The translations under genes and the position numbers were made by a program. From assembly GCA_002286855.1 (NCBI GenBank), contig NRSV01000101.1:1-64000 (forward strand): 64,000 bases of DNA, in the 5' to 3' direction. Shown piece after piece: positions 43,837 through 55,100 of this stretch. This DNA comes from Bipolaris cookei (taxonomy: Eukaryota; Ascomycota; Dothideomycetes; Pleosporales; Pleosporaceae). Every line of letters begins with the position of its first letter. Position 1 is the first letter of the stretch. Under the pieces are notes generated by a model that saw only the letters and a list, made by a program, of their open reading frames with translations, was not told the origin of the DNA and did not search any database.

Positions 43837-45045
43837 CTACGTGGAAAACAAACAAGGGCTAATGTAGAGGGCCATGTCAAACGCACCATCTTTGCGCTGG
43901 GCCATGCCAATCTCTCGAATGTAACTCGAGTTGTGCGAAAAGTGACCAGCGTCGAGCTGGCGCTTCATGAAGGCATGGGGCTGGCCAAAGTCGGCCACTA
44001 AGTCGTTGATGATGAGAGCATCGCCTGCGGGCATTTGGTCGGCAAACCAGTACAGCTTGGTGGTGAGGGTACTATTCGGCAACATGTCGTGAGCAAGCAA
44101 GCAGTAGCGCTGGTGCTGGTGCTGGTGCTGATACTGTGCCTGGAGGCGGGCCCACAGGGTGGCGTAGTGACAGGGTAGTGGCAGCGGCACCGCCCCGTCC
44201 AGGCTAAGGTGTGGTTCAACGGCGTCGGCAAAGGAAGCGTGCGAGTCAAAGTAACAACGGCTGTACAGCTTGATGCGCGCTGCAGGGTACCGTGTGGCAT
44301 CAATCGAGAGCATACGCGGTCGCACGCCTTGGCTGCCTCCCTCGCTGGTGGGATGCGAGGTAAGATGGCGTCGCAACTGGGACCATTGGCCGCCAACGTC
44401 TGCGCCGTAGCGTGGCAGTAGAGCAAAGACGTCGTCTAACAACTGGAGAAGCTTTTGGCCAAACAAGCACGCTGGAAGGCGCCAGTACAGCTTGCCATGC
44501 ACCCGGCCTGAAGGCGCCAGGTCGAAGCCAACAAAAGTCGTTGAAGGTGTGCACACTTTGCATCCAGCCATGTGGTCCGTCTTCTCCCAGTGGGCCAGCC
44601 GCGCCGTCACAGCCTCCCATATATCCGGTAGCATGTCAATACGGTATCCATCAAGTCCTGATCTGCTCGCATGTTTACGCAGCCCATCGATTGTCTTTTG
44701 TGCTGTCAAGAGCGAAGCCGCACGGTTCGGATTTCCTTGGCGCCCGATCAAGTCAACGACGTAGCGGACTATAACTGACGACGTGCCCTTCCACCCGTAG
44801 CTCACCTCGACTGGAGTTGCGTCGCATGTCAGCGCTGATGGAAATGTGGGACGCAGTGGCAACGATGGTGCTGGTCCCGGGCCTAGCCAGCCGCAAACAT
44901 GATGCCTGAAGAAGTCCACATGGGCCGTAATATCTGCCTCGGTATATGACTCGCTCGCAGTCAAGGCGTGTGCTAGATGCTGCTCAACCAGTTCGGCCCA
45001 CCGCACTCTATCAGCATTGGTGCGACTCATTGTGTTCTGGTACAC
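43837..45045 (-). CDS. DMATS-type aromatic prenyltransferase
   Basis: A single exon of 402 residues (start at 45045, or the Met at 45030 which begins MSRTNADRVRWAELVEQH). The fold landmarks of the indole/aromatic prenyltransferase (ABBA barrel) family are present. PVEVSYGWKG holds the substrate/diphosphate contact region, and FVGFDLAPSGRVHGKLYWRLP, ARIKLYSRCYF (Arg/Lys/Tyr diphosphate-shielding strand) and TTKLYWFADQMP follow. An HQHQHQ run sits in a loop near residue 310. These enzymes transfer dimethylallyl groups to tryptophan, tyrosine or cyclic peptides, usually within metabolite clusters. No NRPS is in the window. Its neighbour is the S41-type protease, so a peptide substrate is conceivable. 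No stops were found. Confidence 0.87.
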   Translation of the reverse strand: MYQNTMSRTNADRVRWAELVEQHLAHALTASESYTEADITAHVDFFRHHVCGWLGPGPAPSLPLRPTFPSALTCDATPVEVSYGWKGTSSVIVRYVVDLIGRQGNPNRAASLLTAQKTIDGLRKHASRSGLDGYRIDMLPDIWEAVTARLAHWEKTDHMAGCKVCTPSTTFVGFDLAPSGRVHGKLYWRLPACLFGQKLLQLLDDVFALLPRYGADVGGQWSQLRRHLTSHPTSEGGSQGVRPRMLSIDATRYPAARIKLYSRCYFDSHASFADAVEPHLSLDGAVPLPLPCHYATLWARLQAQYQHQHQHQRYCLLAHDMLPNSTLTTKLYWFADQMPAGDALIINDLVADFGQPHAFMKRQLDAGHFSHNSSYIREIGMAQRKDGAFDMALYISPCLFST

Positions 45046-46422
45046 TGTCGGTTAGTCGTGCAAGTGCAGTATGTGTGTATCTGCATTGTGCGCGGGACAT
45101 GTTGTTGTCTTTTTATACCCGTCAAGATAACCACCCTGGTCGACTCAGGCCCCCTACAATGTCTATATATATCTCTTTCCAATAAATTCCTTGGAATACA
45201 AAGTGAATCTAGGCTTTTTTACATGCCTATGATACCTCTGGGTTCATTGTAAAGTCCATATGCACCACTCACCACCATATTATTGTCACTGTAATCTCCG
45301 AATACTCTAGCAGTCTTTTGCTTAGTTTCCTCGAGGCATCATAACAGGCTATGAACCATAGCCATCTGTCGATCAACTCAGACTGGTCTGGATTTGGTCT
45401 TTCTCCGCCAGCTCTTATTCTTCGGTTTGATTCAACACTTTATACACGACTTGTTGAAAATACTCCGATCACATGTCATGAGGACGCTAAGTCACATGAC
45501 TTGGCGCCGCCCTATATCAGCCGAGCTATACATACCAATCTACACACTCAACAACCACTTTTAGCCCCAACAGAACCATCCATTACATAGTCATACTATG
45601 AAAGGGACCTTAATTTAATATGAATTATGTTTCATGGGTAATATGCTCTGGTTTTGGATGTTCAGAAAAGGGGACTCGGTACAAAAAAAGGGTATTGTGT
45701 ATTACACCGGCCATACATAGTCTGAAGCCTAGCTCGAATGCTTATTACAATGTGCTGTACCATTCCAGAATCAGGTACCTATTATTCGAAGAATGAGTTG
45801 ATGGGACTGATGAGAAGTTGGTGGCTAATGGGGTTTAGTGTGTCAGGAATATCCATTATCGCCGCGATGAGCAAACACCATTGCGTAGCAACAGGCACAT
45901 GAAGACAAGGCTCAGTCTTCATCTGGGCCACGAGAACGGTGTTTCCCCTGGATTTCGACACGCATGCTATGATGACGTGATGCGACGCTCCCCAAGTTGT
46001 GGACCGGACCGTAGTGGTAGTGGTAGTGTGTAATACAGGAGTGCGGGGCATGCATCATCGCCGGCGCAGGGAAGCCTTGTCACTGGGGCTGACATGGTCT
46101 AAGTACAGGACGATAGCTAACCATATGTATATACCGATGCTATTTCTACCACGCATCGCAATCATAATTCTTGTCATTTTTTCTGCTCCACTCAGCTATT
46201 TGGACAGATGCGCATGGTTTGCTCGAGTGTGGGGAACGCCTAATGACGTCAGGCGGTTGTCAAAGAAACCCTGTATGTCCGTCCAACCGCGTCCAAATGA
46301 CGGCACCTGCACACACTGTACTCTACTCTACTCCACTCACAGCTAGCTGAGTAGCACAAACACCATGTATCTTTCTCTCTCCTAGTCTACCTGCAACCTC
46401 CATACTCTACGGCGCCGCAAAT
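45046..46422. other. Intergenic
   Basis: About 1.4 kb of divergent promoter space between the prenyltransferase and the conserved membrane protein. A TATATATATC tract lies near 45163-45172 and a CT-rich stretch just before 46423. No gene was recognised. Confidence 0.5.
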
Positions 46423-48705
46423 ATGGATTCGCGCGTACCGTGCGAGCTGCCAGCCATGCCAAAGCGCAAGCCTGTCGCTCCGCTCGCAGATCCTCTACCA
46501 GCTACGACATCGGAGCGCGAGCTTACCAGCAAACTCATCCCTAATGTCTTTCTTTTCGCCACCGCTTTGGCTGCACTGACTCTCTCCTGGCCGCCACGAT
46601 GGATTATTTCGGGAGCGCCCACCTTTGTGTATGCCATCCTGCTGGGTGAAGCGCATGGACACCGCATCCTCCCCTTTGCCCCCGTGTGGACCATCTTCGC
46701 TACCGTTAACCTGACCTACGCAGTATGCGTGACATCATGGCTCCTCTACTGGGTCTTCTTCACCTGTTGCTGGCCAACCCTTCTTATCACGTGCCTCTAC
46801 CAGTTCGACACCGCTGCCGCCCTCGCACGACGCAGCCTACGCAAAACATTTTTGCGCGATCTCCACTTCATCAACGACCAGATAGCCTTCTTTGACTTGC
46901 CAGCGCTGGAAATTGATACCGAGGTCAAGGGTCTCTTCGTCATTCGCGGCGTTACGCTGTCGCTCTCAACAATGACGCTTGTTGCCCATGGTGTGGAAGC
47001 TGGAATCAAACTCTCCGATGATGTCGAGCTGGGCATACAGGTGGATAAAGTAGTTGTGCCCTTATTCCGCGAGATCACGGTCGATGACGTGTATGCAAAC
47101 GTCAAAGGCGGGGAGTGGGAAGTCACCTTTGGCGATGTCACGTACGGCGTTCCGGAACCAGATGACGACGACTCGGTGGTCGTAACCAACACGGCTATAC
47201 TTCGAGCGGCAACACAAAAGGGTGGCATCACCGGTCACCCGACTGACATTATGCGAAGCTTCACAGCCGGGAAAGTCCCAGCGGAAGCTCAAGACACTGC
47301 ATCTGCCTTCTCATCCGTCAAAAAAGTGGCTCCAGACGAAGAGCAGGCACATACAAAGTACAAGGAGCTGATACGCTACATCGATGAAACTAGTGCCATA
47401 ACGATCGCAAAGAAACAGTTGATCCAGGCTTCAAGGGCACGTAAAGATAGCAAAGTCGATGAGGAAAATGAGGAAAAAGAAGGAAAACAGAGCAGAAAAG
47501 CGAGGGAGGAGCCAGGGGTGAGTCTCGATATCGAGAATATGGATGACTTTCGTGCTGCAATCTGCGCCCAGATTCACGGCCAGGCTTCCATACCCCATCC
47601 ACCCTCCAAGTCGATAAGAGTATCCACACTTCGCAAGACATCGTATCCTAATGTGAAAAAACTTCTACATCGACTGCCATTGCTATACCGACTAATTCTC
47701 AGCCCCATTTGCTACTTCCACCCGGTCAAGTTCAAGTCCGTCACAGCTGCCGGATCAGGAAAATGGTTCACGGCACTCATGAAGAAGTATTTCTTCAAGC
47801 ATTACTCGTCACAGGATGCCGAGATTCGTAAACTTGAGGCTCGGATATCTGCCTGGTGCGCAGATGCCAACTTTGCTGTTGAATTGGGTCCAATTCAGAG
47901 CGAGGCGCAGTTTCCAATCAATACGAACTACAACATCCAAACAAAGTTCAAAATTTCAGATGTTCTCGCCTACAGAATTCTCCCAGATGCTGTCGAGCTC
48001 AAACAAGTCGTCCGATTGGGAGGCGCAAATGCGACTCTCACAATACCCACCTTCTTGTTTCCTCACCATGAGCACATCTTCCCAGAGAAAGCAAGCGACT
48101 TTGAGTTACTCGAGATAGAGTCCGCCATCAACGAAGCTGAACCTACCCCAAAACAGGCACTAGCTCGAAAAGAGCTCAAACGCCTAAAAAGGGATGAAGC
48201 GGCTATGCATATCAGTGCACATGCACACTTGCCAGCCCAGTTCCATCAAGATCTATTGAACTTCGTTGCTGCTATTGTTAAGGCCACAAAGGTTATTGAG
48301 TCGGATAAAGATTTTGAGGAGGCCAGGGTTCTACGAGAGCTCAAGCGCGTGAGCACCAGCCTGTCCGACAGCGAGGCGAGCAGTGTGGCATCCGTTAACA
48401 CCAACAACACCGAGGCCTCACAGACGACCATCAACGGAATTGAAGACAAGAGCTTCAAGGCTTTTCTTAAAAAGGTAGATACCGGTTTCAAGGAAGCGTC
48501 AAACAAAACCATGGTAGGTATGCGTAAAGCTGGACAAACTACTGTTCATGCAATGGCCAATGATCGTTGGATTGCTCGGCTGGTCGGTAAGGTGACCAAG
48601 AAGATGGAAAAGGTACAGGGTGAATTAGGATATAGCGTTGATATTCCCATACCCTTAGCTAAGTACCGTGCACGTCATGAGCTTGAACCCAAGCTCTTAC
48701 CGTAA
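46423..48705 (+). CDS. Conserved fungal protein with N-terminal membrane segments, unknown function
   Basis: A single exon of 760 residues. Two or three hydrophobic segments lie near the N-terminus (VFLFATALAALTLSW, WTIFATVNLTYAVCVTSWLL, YWVFFTCCWPTLLITCLY). A beta-rich region follows (EIDTEVKGLFVIRGVTLSLS, GIKLSDDVELGIQVDKVVVP) and then a long charged, partly helical half with KRxxRE and coiled segments. I do not recognise a characterised family. It has the look of the fungal DUF3292 group, which is a guess from memory. The strand-rich part after membrane helices recalls lipid-transfer tubes, but nothing proves it. Codon use and integrity look like a core gene, separating the two metabolite loci. 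Confidence 0.75.
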   Translation: MDSRVPCELPAMPKRKPVAPLADPLPATTSERELTSKLIPNVFLFATALAALTLSWPPRWIISGAPTFVYAILLGEAHGHRILPFAPVWTIFATVNLTYAVCVTSWLLYWVFFTCCWPTLLITCLYQFDTAAALARRSLRKTFLRDLHFINDQIAFFDLPALEIDTEVKGLFVIRGVTLSLSTMTLVAHGVEAGIKLSDDVELGIQVDKVVVPLFREITVDDVYANVKGGEWEVTFGDVTYGVPEPDDDDSVVVTNTAILRAATQKGGITGHPTDIMRSFTAGKVPAEAQDTASAFSSVKKVAPDEEQAHTKYKELIRYIDETSAITIAKKQLIQASRARKDSKVDEENEEKEGKQSRKAREEPGVSLDIENMDDFRAAICAQIHGQASIPHPPSKSIRVSTLRKTSYPNVKKLLHRLPLLYRLILSPICYFHPVKFKSVTAAGSGKWFTALMKKYFFKHYSSQDAEIRKLEARISAWCADANFAVELGPIQSEAQFPINTNYNIQTKFKISDVLAYRILPDAVELKQVVRLGGANATLTIPTFLFPHHEHIFPEKASDFELLEIESAINEAEPTPKQALARKELKRLKRDEAAMHISAHAHLPAQFHQDLLNFVAAIVKATKVIESDKDFEEARVLRELKRVSTSLSDSEASSVASVNTNNTEASQTTINGIEDKSFKAFLKKVDTGFKEASNKTMVGMRKAGQTTVHAMANDRWIARLVGKVTKKMEKVQGELGYSVDIPIPLAKYRARHELEPKLLP

Positions 48706-48980
48706 TTGTTCTGTCACACATTCTTGGGATATTTGCACATTGTATGATACCCCTCTAGGTTATATTAAACTAATTTCATCACTTAATGATGTCGTCAATT
48801 TGATCTTCCATCATGAAGCTAATTCATAATGCTTGTGTAATGTCGTGCTAATCACGATTACGGTCAGTGTAGCATGTTGGAGGTAGTGCTGCTTCTCGAA
48901 AGGTCCAAATTACGTGTTACTGTTTCCAACTTCATGATTATTTTATTGACATAATTCACCCCCACTATTTTCTGCAAATT
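48706..48980. other. Intergenic, convergent 3' ends
   Basis: 275 bp, AT-rich, between two convergent genes; nothing else is seen. Confidence 0.5.
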
Positions 48981-50765
48981 CTAATTTTTATCTTCTTCAG
49001 TTGTTTCATCCGCCTCTAGTGGATTGCTCAACTGATAGGCCTCAATGAAGATACTCGTGAGCAGTGCAATCCCTGCGATCGCTGCCGCTACGACCCAGAT
49101 ATACCTAAGTGCGTAAGTGAAGCTCTCGATTAGTTGCTCTTTTGCATTGTTTTTTGGCATAGCTTTGATGATTTGTACCAAGCCTATTGCATCTTTGGAG
49201 TATTCCTTGGCTTTCCTAGACAAGAGTGGCTTTGACAACATTCTCTTCTCAATCATGTTTTGGAACACTACTCCGCCAACTGCAACACCTAGGGTTTGGC
49301 CAAGAGCTCTGAAGAATGTGAACATGTTCGTTGCAGAGGCTTGGTTTTCTACAGTTGTAGAAGCCTGAACACCGAGAATCATGGCCGGATAGAGTCCTCC
49401 GAGTCCAATACCACCAACGAGACTTATTGATACCCATGAGGCCGTTGAGGTATCGGATTTGAGCAGTACGAGGAGACTTGTGCTGACCACCACAAGGCAC
49501 CAACCAAGCCAATTCGCCCATCGGTATGCTCCTGTCTTCGATATAGCGATTCCAACAATCTGTGCCATGATCAAAATTCTACACTGATATAAAGAGTTGA
49601 GTGACATACCATTGCGGTTGGAGATAGCGTGAAGGTCCATGGAAACATGGCAACACCGGCCATGACAGGCGACATGTCCTTTGCTGCCTCGAAATAAAGT
49701 GGAAGGTAAAACATCCCCATTGATAGAATAATGCCATATATGACTGTTTGCAAGTACATGATTGATGCAGACCGGTTTTTGAAGATACCAATAGGAATAA
49801 ACGGGTTTTTGGCCACATACTCCTGGTGTATAGCAAACAATATCAGCCCAGCAGTGCAGATAAGGAGTGGCACAAGCGTACGCCATGAGTTCCAGGGGCA
49901 TTCGACACCACCTCGGGTGATAGGGACAAGAAATCCCGTTGCCGATGTAAGAAAGAGACTCATTCCGACCCAGTCTAACTCCTTCATCTTTGCGATAAGA
50001 GCTACATTGGCCTTGTCGAATCTCAAAAATATTGAGATAGAGATTCCACCGATACCGACCAATGGAATATTGATCCAGAAAATCCAGCGCCACAAGGCTT
50101 CTTTAGCCAAACCTCCGCCTGGATTTCGACATGTTAATGGTATACCAGATTCGTATGGATTGCAACTTACCAAGCAAAGGACCTGTGACGGTGCCGAGAG
50201 ACCACATGGCTCCGAGCGAGCTGAACCATTTCCCACGTTCTTTCAGAGGAATCTTGTCAACGATTATTAAGGCCGTTAGGCACAGGATACCGCCTCCGCC
50301 TGCACCTTGTATGGTCCTTCCTACCAGTACAACTGTGAAATTCGTGGCAACCGCAATAACGATAGAGCCGACTAAGAAAAGGGTCAGGCTAACATTAATA
50401 AGCGGTTTTCTTCCAAAGACATTTGAAAAAGATCCCAGTATTGGCTGAAATATAGTCGATGCGAGAAGAAACGACGTGCCGCTCCAGAAAGCCTCGACGG
50501 CAGAGCCTGCAAGAGCTTTTGTAATAACCTTCTTCTTTGTCAGTTACTATTACAACAATCTCCCAAAAAAGCCATGATTTTAAGTGGTAAAGCTTACAGG
50601 CAATGCAACTGCTAACGATGTAGCGTCAAGAGCAACCATCAGCATGATGATGCAAAGACTAGCGAAAGCAGCGATCAAATACCGTCTGTCGCGGCCCTCA
50701 TCTTTTCTGAGCTTAATTATTGAGAAAGCATTTAGAGCCTCTTGAGTCTCAGGTGTTTCCTCCAT
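48981..50765 (-). CDS. MFS transporter (drug:H+ antiporter, 14-helix type), PKS locus
   Basis: Exons 50765-50598, 50528-50173, 50120-49610 and 49559-48981 with introns of 69, 52 and 50 nt give 537 residues. For the last intron I took the CACAG acceptor at 49560, because the nearer CAG would leave only 26 nt. Landmarks are SLCIIMLMVALDATSLAVALP (helix 1), FGRKPLINVSLTLFLVGS (loop 2-3), VLVGRTIQGAGGGGI (motif C region), GPLLGGGLAKEALWRWIFWI and repeated hydrophobic helices to the C-terminus EADETTEEDKN. Such pumps export fungal metabolites. It is divergent from the PKS gene, 1.35 kb apart, so self-protection against or export of the polyketide is likely. Confidence 0.9.
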
Positions 50766-52119
50766 GTTCTTATTAGAGCTGCAAACTATGAGGTTTTGAT
50801 GCTGGTTTCCAAGACTAGAGGCAGTAAGATTCCCTTTTACATGGCGATATTGTTCTCACGAATGTCTACTCAAATCTCTGGATCTGGCTCATGTCAAAGC
50901 TTTATTGGAACATCTTAGTGATTCGGGTCGCCATAGTCCACATTGCTCAACCAGGGTAATTAAAATCTTGCTAGTCATTCAACAGATGAGATCCTCAAGT
51001 TACTTGATCGATATTTCTTCTTATGAGGTTGTTTTGCCATTTTACCCAGTGCACAAGATCAGAATGCGTACTCTGGAACTAGTAGGACACTAGGGTCGCG
51101 CTAGAAGTCAGACGAATTTAGTCCTTGGCTGTTCCATTCGAAATGCCCAAAGCAAGAATCCCATTCCGTTTGTCGCTATCCTATTTGGAACGAGTGGATC
51201 ATCATCTGAGGTAATTATTATCAGTTACCCTGTACTTCTAAACCACATGGCGACATCTGCAGCACATGCTTCTCAGGCTGGTTGGTCAATGATTAAGCGA
51301 GGCGTGCAGCCCTAACAGGCGGTAAAGAAAACAATTATGTTTCTCAACATTCTCTCACCGGCCATCCGGTTGTATTGGGAGGCAGGGACAGGGAGGGACA
51401 AGGGGTTACATTGAGGTGCGCACAGCTAGTATGGAGTTGGGATCTTTCATCACAGTAATGCTTGGTAGTTTGGATCGCAAGTGGCAGATACAAGCGAGGT
51501 AGAAGCTATGGTTCTCACCGCTAGACCTGGGCACGGCTTCAGAATAGACGCGACACCGGTGGGATAGGGTGTCAAATCAGCATCCGTATGCACAGACAGG
51601 GATTTGAAAAAGAAAACTCCCAGGGGGTTCTTGCTAACCGGTAAGTTGTTTCTTCGTTTTCTGTTGGCATGAAATGCGATTGAATGAAGGGATTTTGAAC
51701 GTATTGGAATTTCGTCAAAACACTTGAAGCTGCAATGGCACTCTTGGAGTCAGGGTAATAATGCGACTGTTTTTTTTCGAAACAGGGTTTTATGGGTAAA
51801 GATATTCTTAAATCGATCGTTGGGTGTCCCGATACCATAGCTGGACCTGGGCTTTTGTTGGTAACAATTCTTTGTTTTTATCGCAGATTGACATCCAACT
51901 TAATGTTCGTTGACAGACACGCTACTACCAGAAAAAGTACAATGGTATGCAGTTGCAAAAATAGGCACGTGCACAACAATGGTTGATGGGTTTGCATTGG
52001 AAACAGCAGTTGTGGTGATGATGTATATGATCTGGCTTGCTGCCCGCCATCATTCCGATCTCAGAGCATGTTCGATTGTCAAATCTCATCAAGAACTGTT
52101 CATGCGTCAAGTCAATAAA
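50766..52119. promoter_or_regulatory. Divergent promoter region of the MFS and PKS genes
   Basis: About 1.35 kb. The PKS frame is open back to 51910, but residues before MDQQPDPIAICGM do not look like a PKS, so the ATG at 52120 is preferred. No regulator gene or recognisable operator was seen. Confidence 0.45.
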
Positions 52120-55100
52120 ATGGACCAACAACCAGACCCAATTGCCATTTGTGGCATGGCTCTTCGCTTGCCGGGCGCGCTAAAAACCCCTGCCCAGTTC
52201 TGGACATTTCTCACCGAAAAGAAGGACGCTCGTGCGCCCATTCCTTTCGCACGCTTCGACGCCGAAGCCTTTTATTCCGCTTCTGGAAAATCAGGCTACA
52301 TCAACTCCAAATATGGCTATTTTCTGGATGAAAGCGCTGAAGTGGGTGCTCTCGACACTTCGTTGTTCCGCATGTCGCAACAAGAATCGGAGCGCATGGA
52401 TCCCCAGGCAAAAATCCTTCTCGAACTTGCAAGGGAGTGCTTCGAAAGTGCTGGCGAAATCGAATGGCGCGGAAAAGATATTGGGACATATATTGGGTCA
52501 TTTGGAAATGACTGGTTGGAGATGGCTGCAAAGGACCGTTTGAACAGAAACATGTACAAAGTCTCTGGATACAGTGACTTTATGCTTTCAAACCGGATAT
52601 CCTACGAGTACGATCTCAAGGGTCCGAGTATGACTATACGGACGGCATGCTCCGCATCACTTATGGGCTTACATGAAGCCTGCCAAGCGATCCGAAATGG
52701 AGACTGCAGTGCCGCTCTGGTGGGCGGCAGCAATCTGCTCTGGAGTCCTGACACTATGTCTGATATGTCCGAACAAGGCGTCACCTCACCCAACGCATCT
52801 TGTCGATCGTTCGATGCAAATGCAGATGGGTACGCTCGCGCGGAAGCTGTCAACTTGATTTATATCAAGCCGCTCAGTACTGCTATCAAGCATGGGAATC
52901 CTATCCGTGCTATTATTCGTGGATCTGCTATCAATGCAGACGGAAAAACTCCAGGGCCGAGCATGCCCAGCTCTTCCAGTCAAGAGGACATGATTCGCAG
53001 AGCATATCAGACTGCCGGGATTCCAGAATCTGACATTACGCGAACCGCATTTGTTGAATGTCATGCAACGGGCACCGCCACGGGTGATCCTATTGAGGCT
53101 ACAGCAGTGAGTAACGTGTTTGGAAACGGTGGGGTGTACATTGGGTCCGTCAAGCCGAATGTTGGTCATTCCGAGGGTGCATCGGGGATTACCTCTATCA
53201 TTAAGGCGGTCCTAGCTTTGGAAAATCGCGTCATACCACCAAACATCAAGTTCGAAACTCCAAATTCCAAGATACCCTTCCATGAGAAGGACCTCAAGGT
53301 TCCTACCGATTGTGTCAACTGGCCCAAAGACAAACTGGAGAGGGTTTCTGTGAATAATTTTGGGATTGGCGGTGCTAATGCTCATTTTATCCTCGACTCT
53401 GCTGCGTCGTATGGTGCAATATCAAATACAGCTGATTCTGAGCGAGAGGGATCCCTTTTCGACTCTCTAAAATTGGGCAAGTTGTTCCTCATGACAGCAA
53501 ACACATCGGAATCATTAGAGATGCAAACACGGGCTCTTCGGGACTATGCATTGTCCAACCCAACAAAAGCTGAGCACGGTTCCTACACACTAGCTTGCCG
53601 ACGCGAGCATTTCTCTCATCGCGCATTTTCTGTTGTCCAAGAACTGTCTGTCGACTCACAGGCTGGCGTATCTATCGCGGGGGTCTCACCACCGCGGTTG
53701 ATTATGATATTTACCGGGCAGGGCGCTCATTGGCCGCGTATGGGCGTTGAACTTTTACAGTCCAATGCTACATTTGCCTCTTCCATCAAAGAAATGGACC
53801 AGGAGCTTAGAGAGCTGCCAAAACCACCTACCTGGAGCATCCAAGACGAACTGGCCAAAGGCGCAGACTCTAGTAACTTGGGTAAAGCTGCTATTTCTCA
53901 GCCGGTGTGTACGGCGGTTCAAGTAGCTCTAGTCGATGCCCTAGCCAATCTAGCGATCAAACCACATTCTGTGCTTGGCCATTCATCAGGAGAGATAGCT
54001 GCAGCATATGCGGCAAACAGGATATCACGTCGCGCGGCCATAGTTCTTGCTTACTACCGGGGTCTCGTATCGCAAGCTGCGACCAGAACTGGTGCAATGG
54101 CTGCAATCGGTCTGAGCTGGAATGAGGTGACTGCATTTCTTCAAGAGGGTGTTGTCCTTGCATGCAACAATTCACCTTCAAACGTCACCATTTCAGGTGA
54201 TGAGGCAGCTGTACGAAATGTTGTAGAAGCTATCCAGACCAGCAACCCTGAAGTGTTTGTGCGCATGTTGAAAGTGAGTACTGCGTACCATTCACATCAT
54301 ATGCTCAATGCTGGGAATGAATATGAGGAAATGGCAGCATCAATTCTGGAAGGCGAAGTTCCCCACAACTGTGCTTCCACAAACCCAGGGTTTTTCTCAA
54401 CTGTAACCGGCCTGTTGTTGCCAGATTCCGAGCGTATTGATGCGCGGTATTTCCGTCGCAACCTCGAATCACCTGTCCTTTTCCTCCAGGCTCTCCATAG
54501 CCTTTTAACTGGGTCTAAAGAAGCTGCACACCGTAACCTTTGTTTTCTCGAAGTGGGCCCTCACAGCACGCTCTCAGGACCTCTTCGACAAATCTTCACA
54601 CAACATTCTGTTGTTTATCCCTACGCCTCATGCCTCCATAGGGAGAAAAATGCAAATGCAACATTCCTCGCGGCTTTAGGTACGCTCTGGCAGCATGGTT
54701 TAAACTTAGATCTCTGCCGCCTGACGAACCCACTTGGCACTGCAAAAGTGCTCCCAGATATGCCAACGTATCCCTGGTATCATGGTAAGGCACATATTTC
54801 TCAAAACCGCATCACCCAAGCTTGGCGATATCCCAAGTTCCCACATCACGAGCTTTTGGGATCGCTCGTATTGGAGAACAACGAAGATCAACCTAGCTTT
54901 CGAAACCTACTTCAGCTGGAAAACGCTCCTTGGATACGAGACCATAATATTGATGGCGATGTAGTCTTTCCAGGTGCTGCATACGTCACAATGGCTGGGG
55001 AGGCTTGCCGGAGACAATGCTTATCTGACCAGGAGCACCACTTTCTTGGATTCAGTGTGAAGAACGTGGTCATTGGCGCTGCGCTGATTCTAGAAGAAAA

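Noticed and set aside
51910..52119. Upstream in-frame extension of the PKS
   Set aside because: The 70 extra residues are not PKS-like, and MDQQPDPIAICGM matches the normal start of an HR-PKS.
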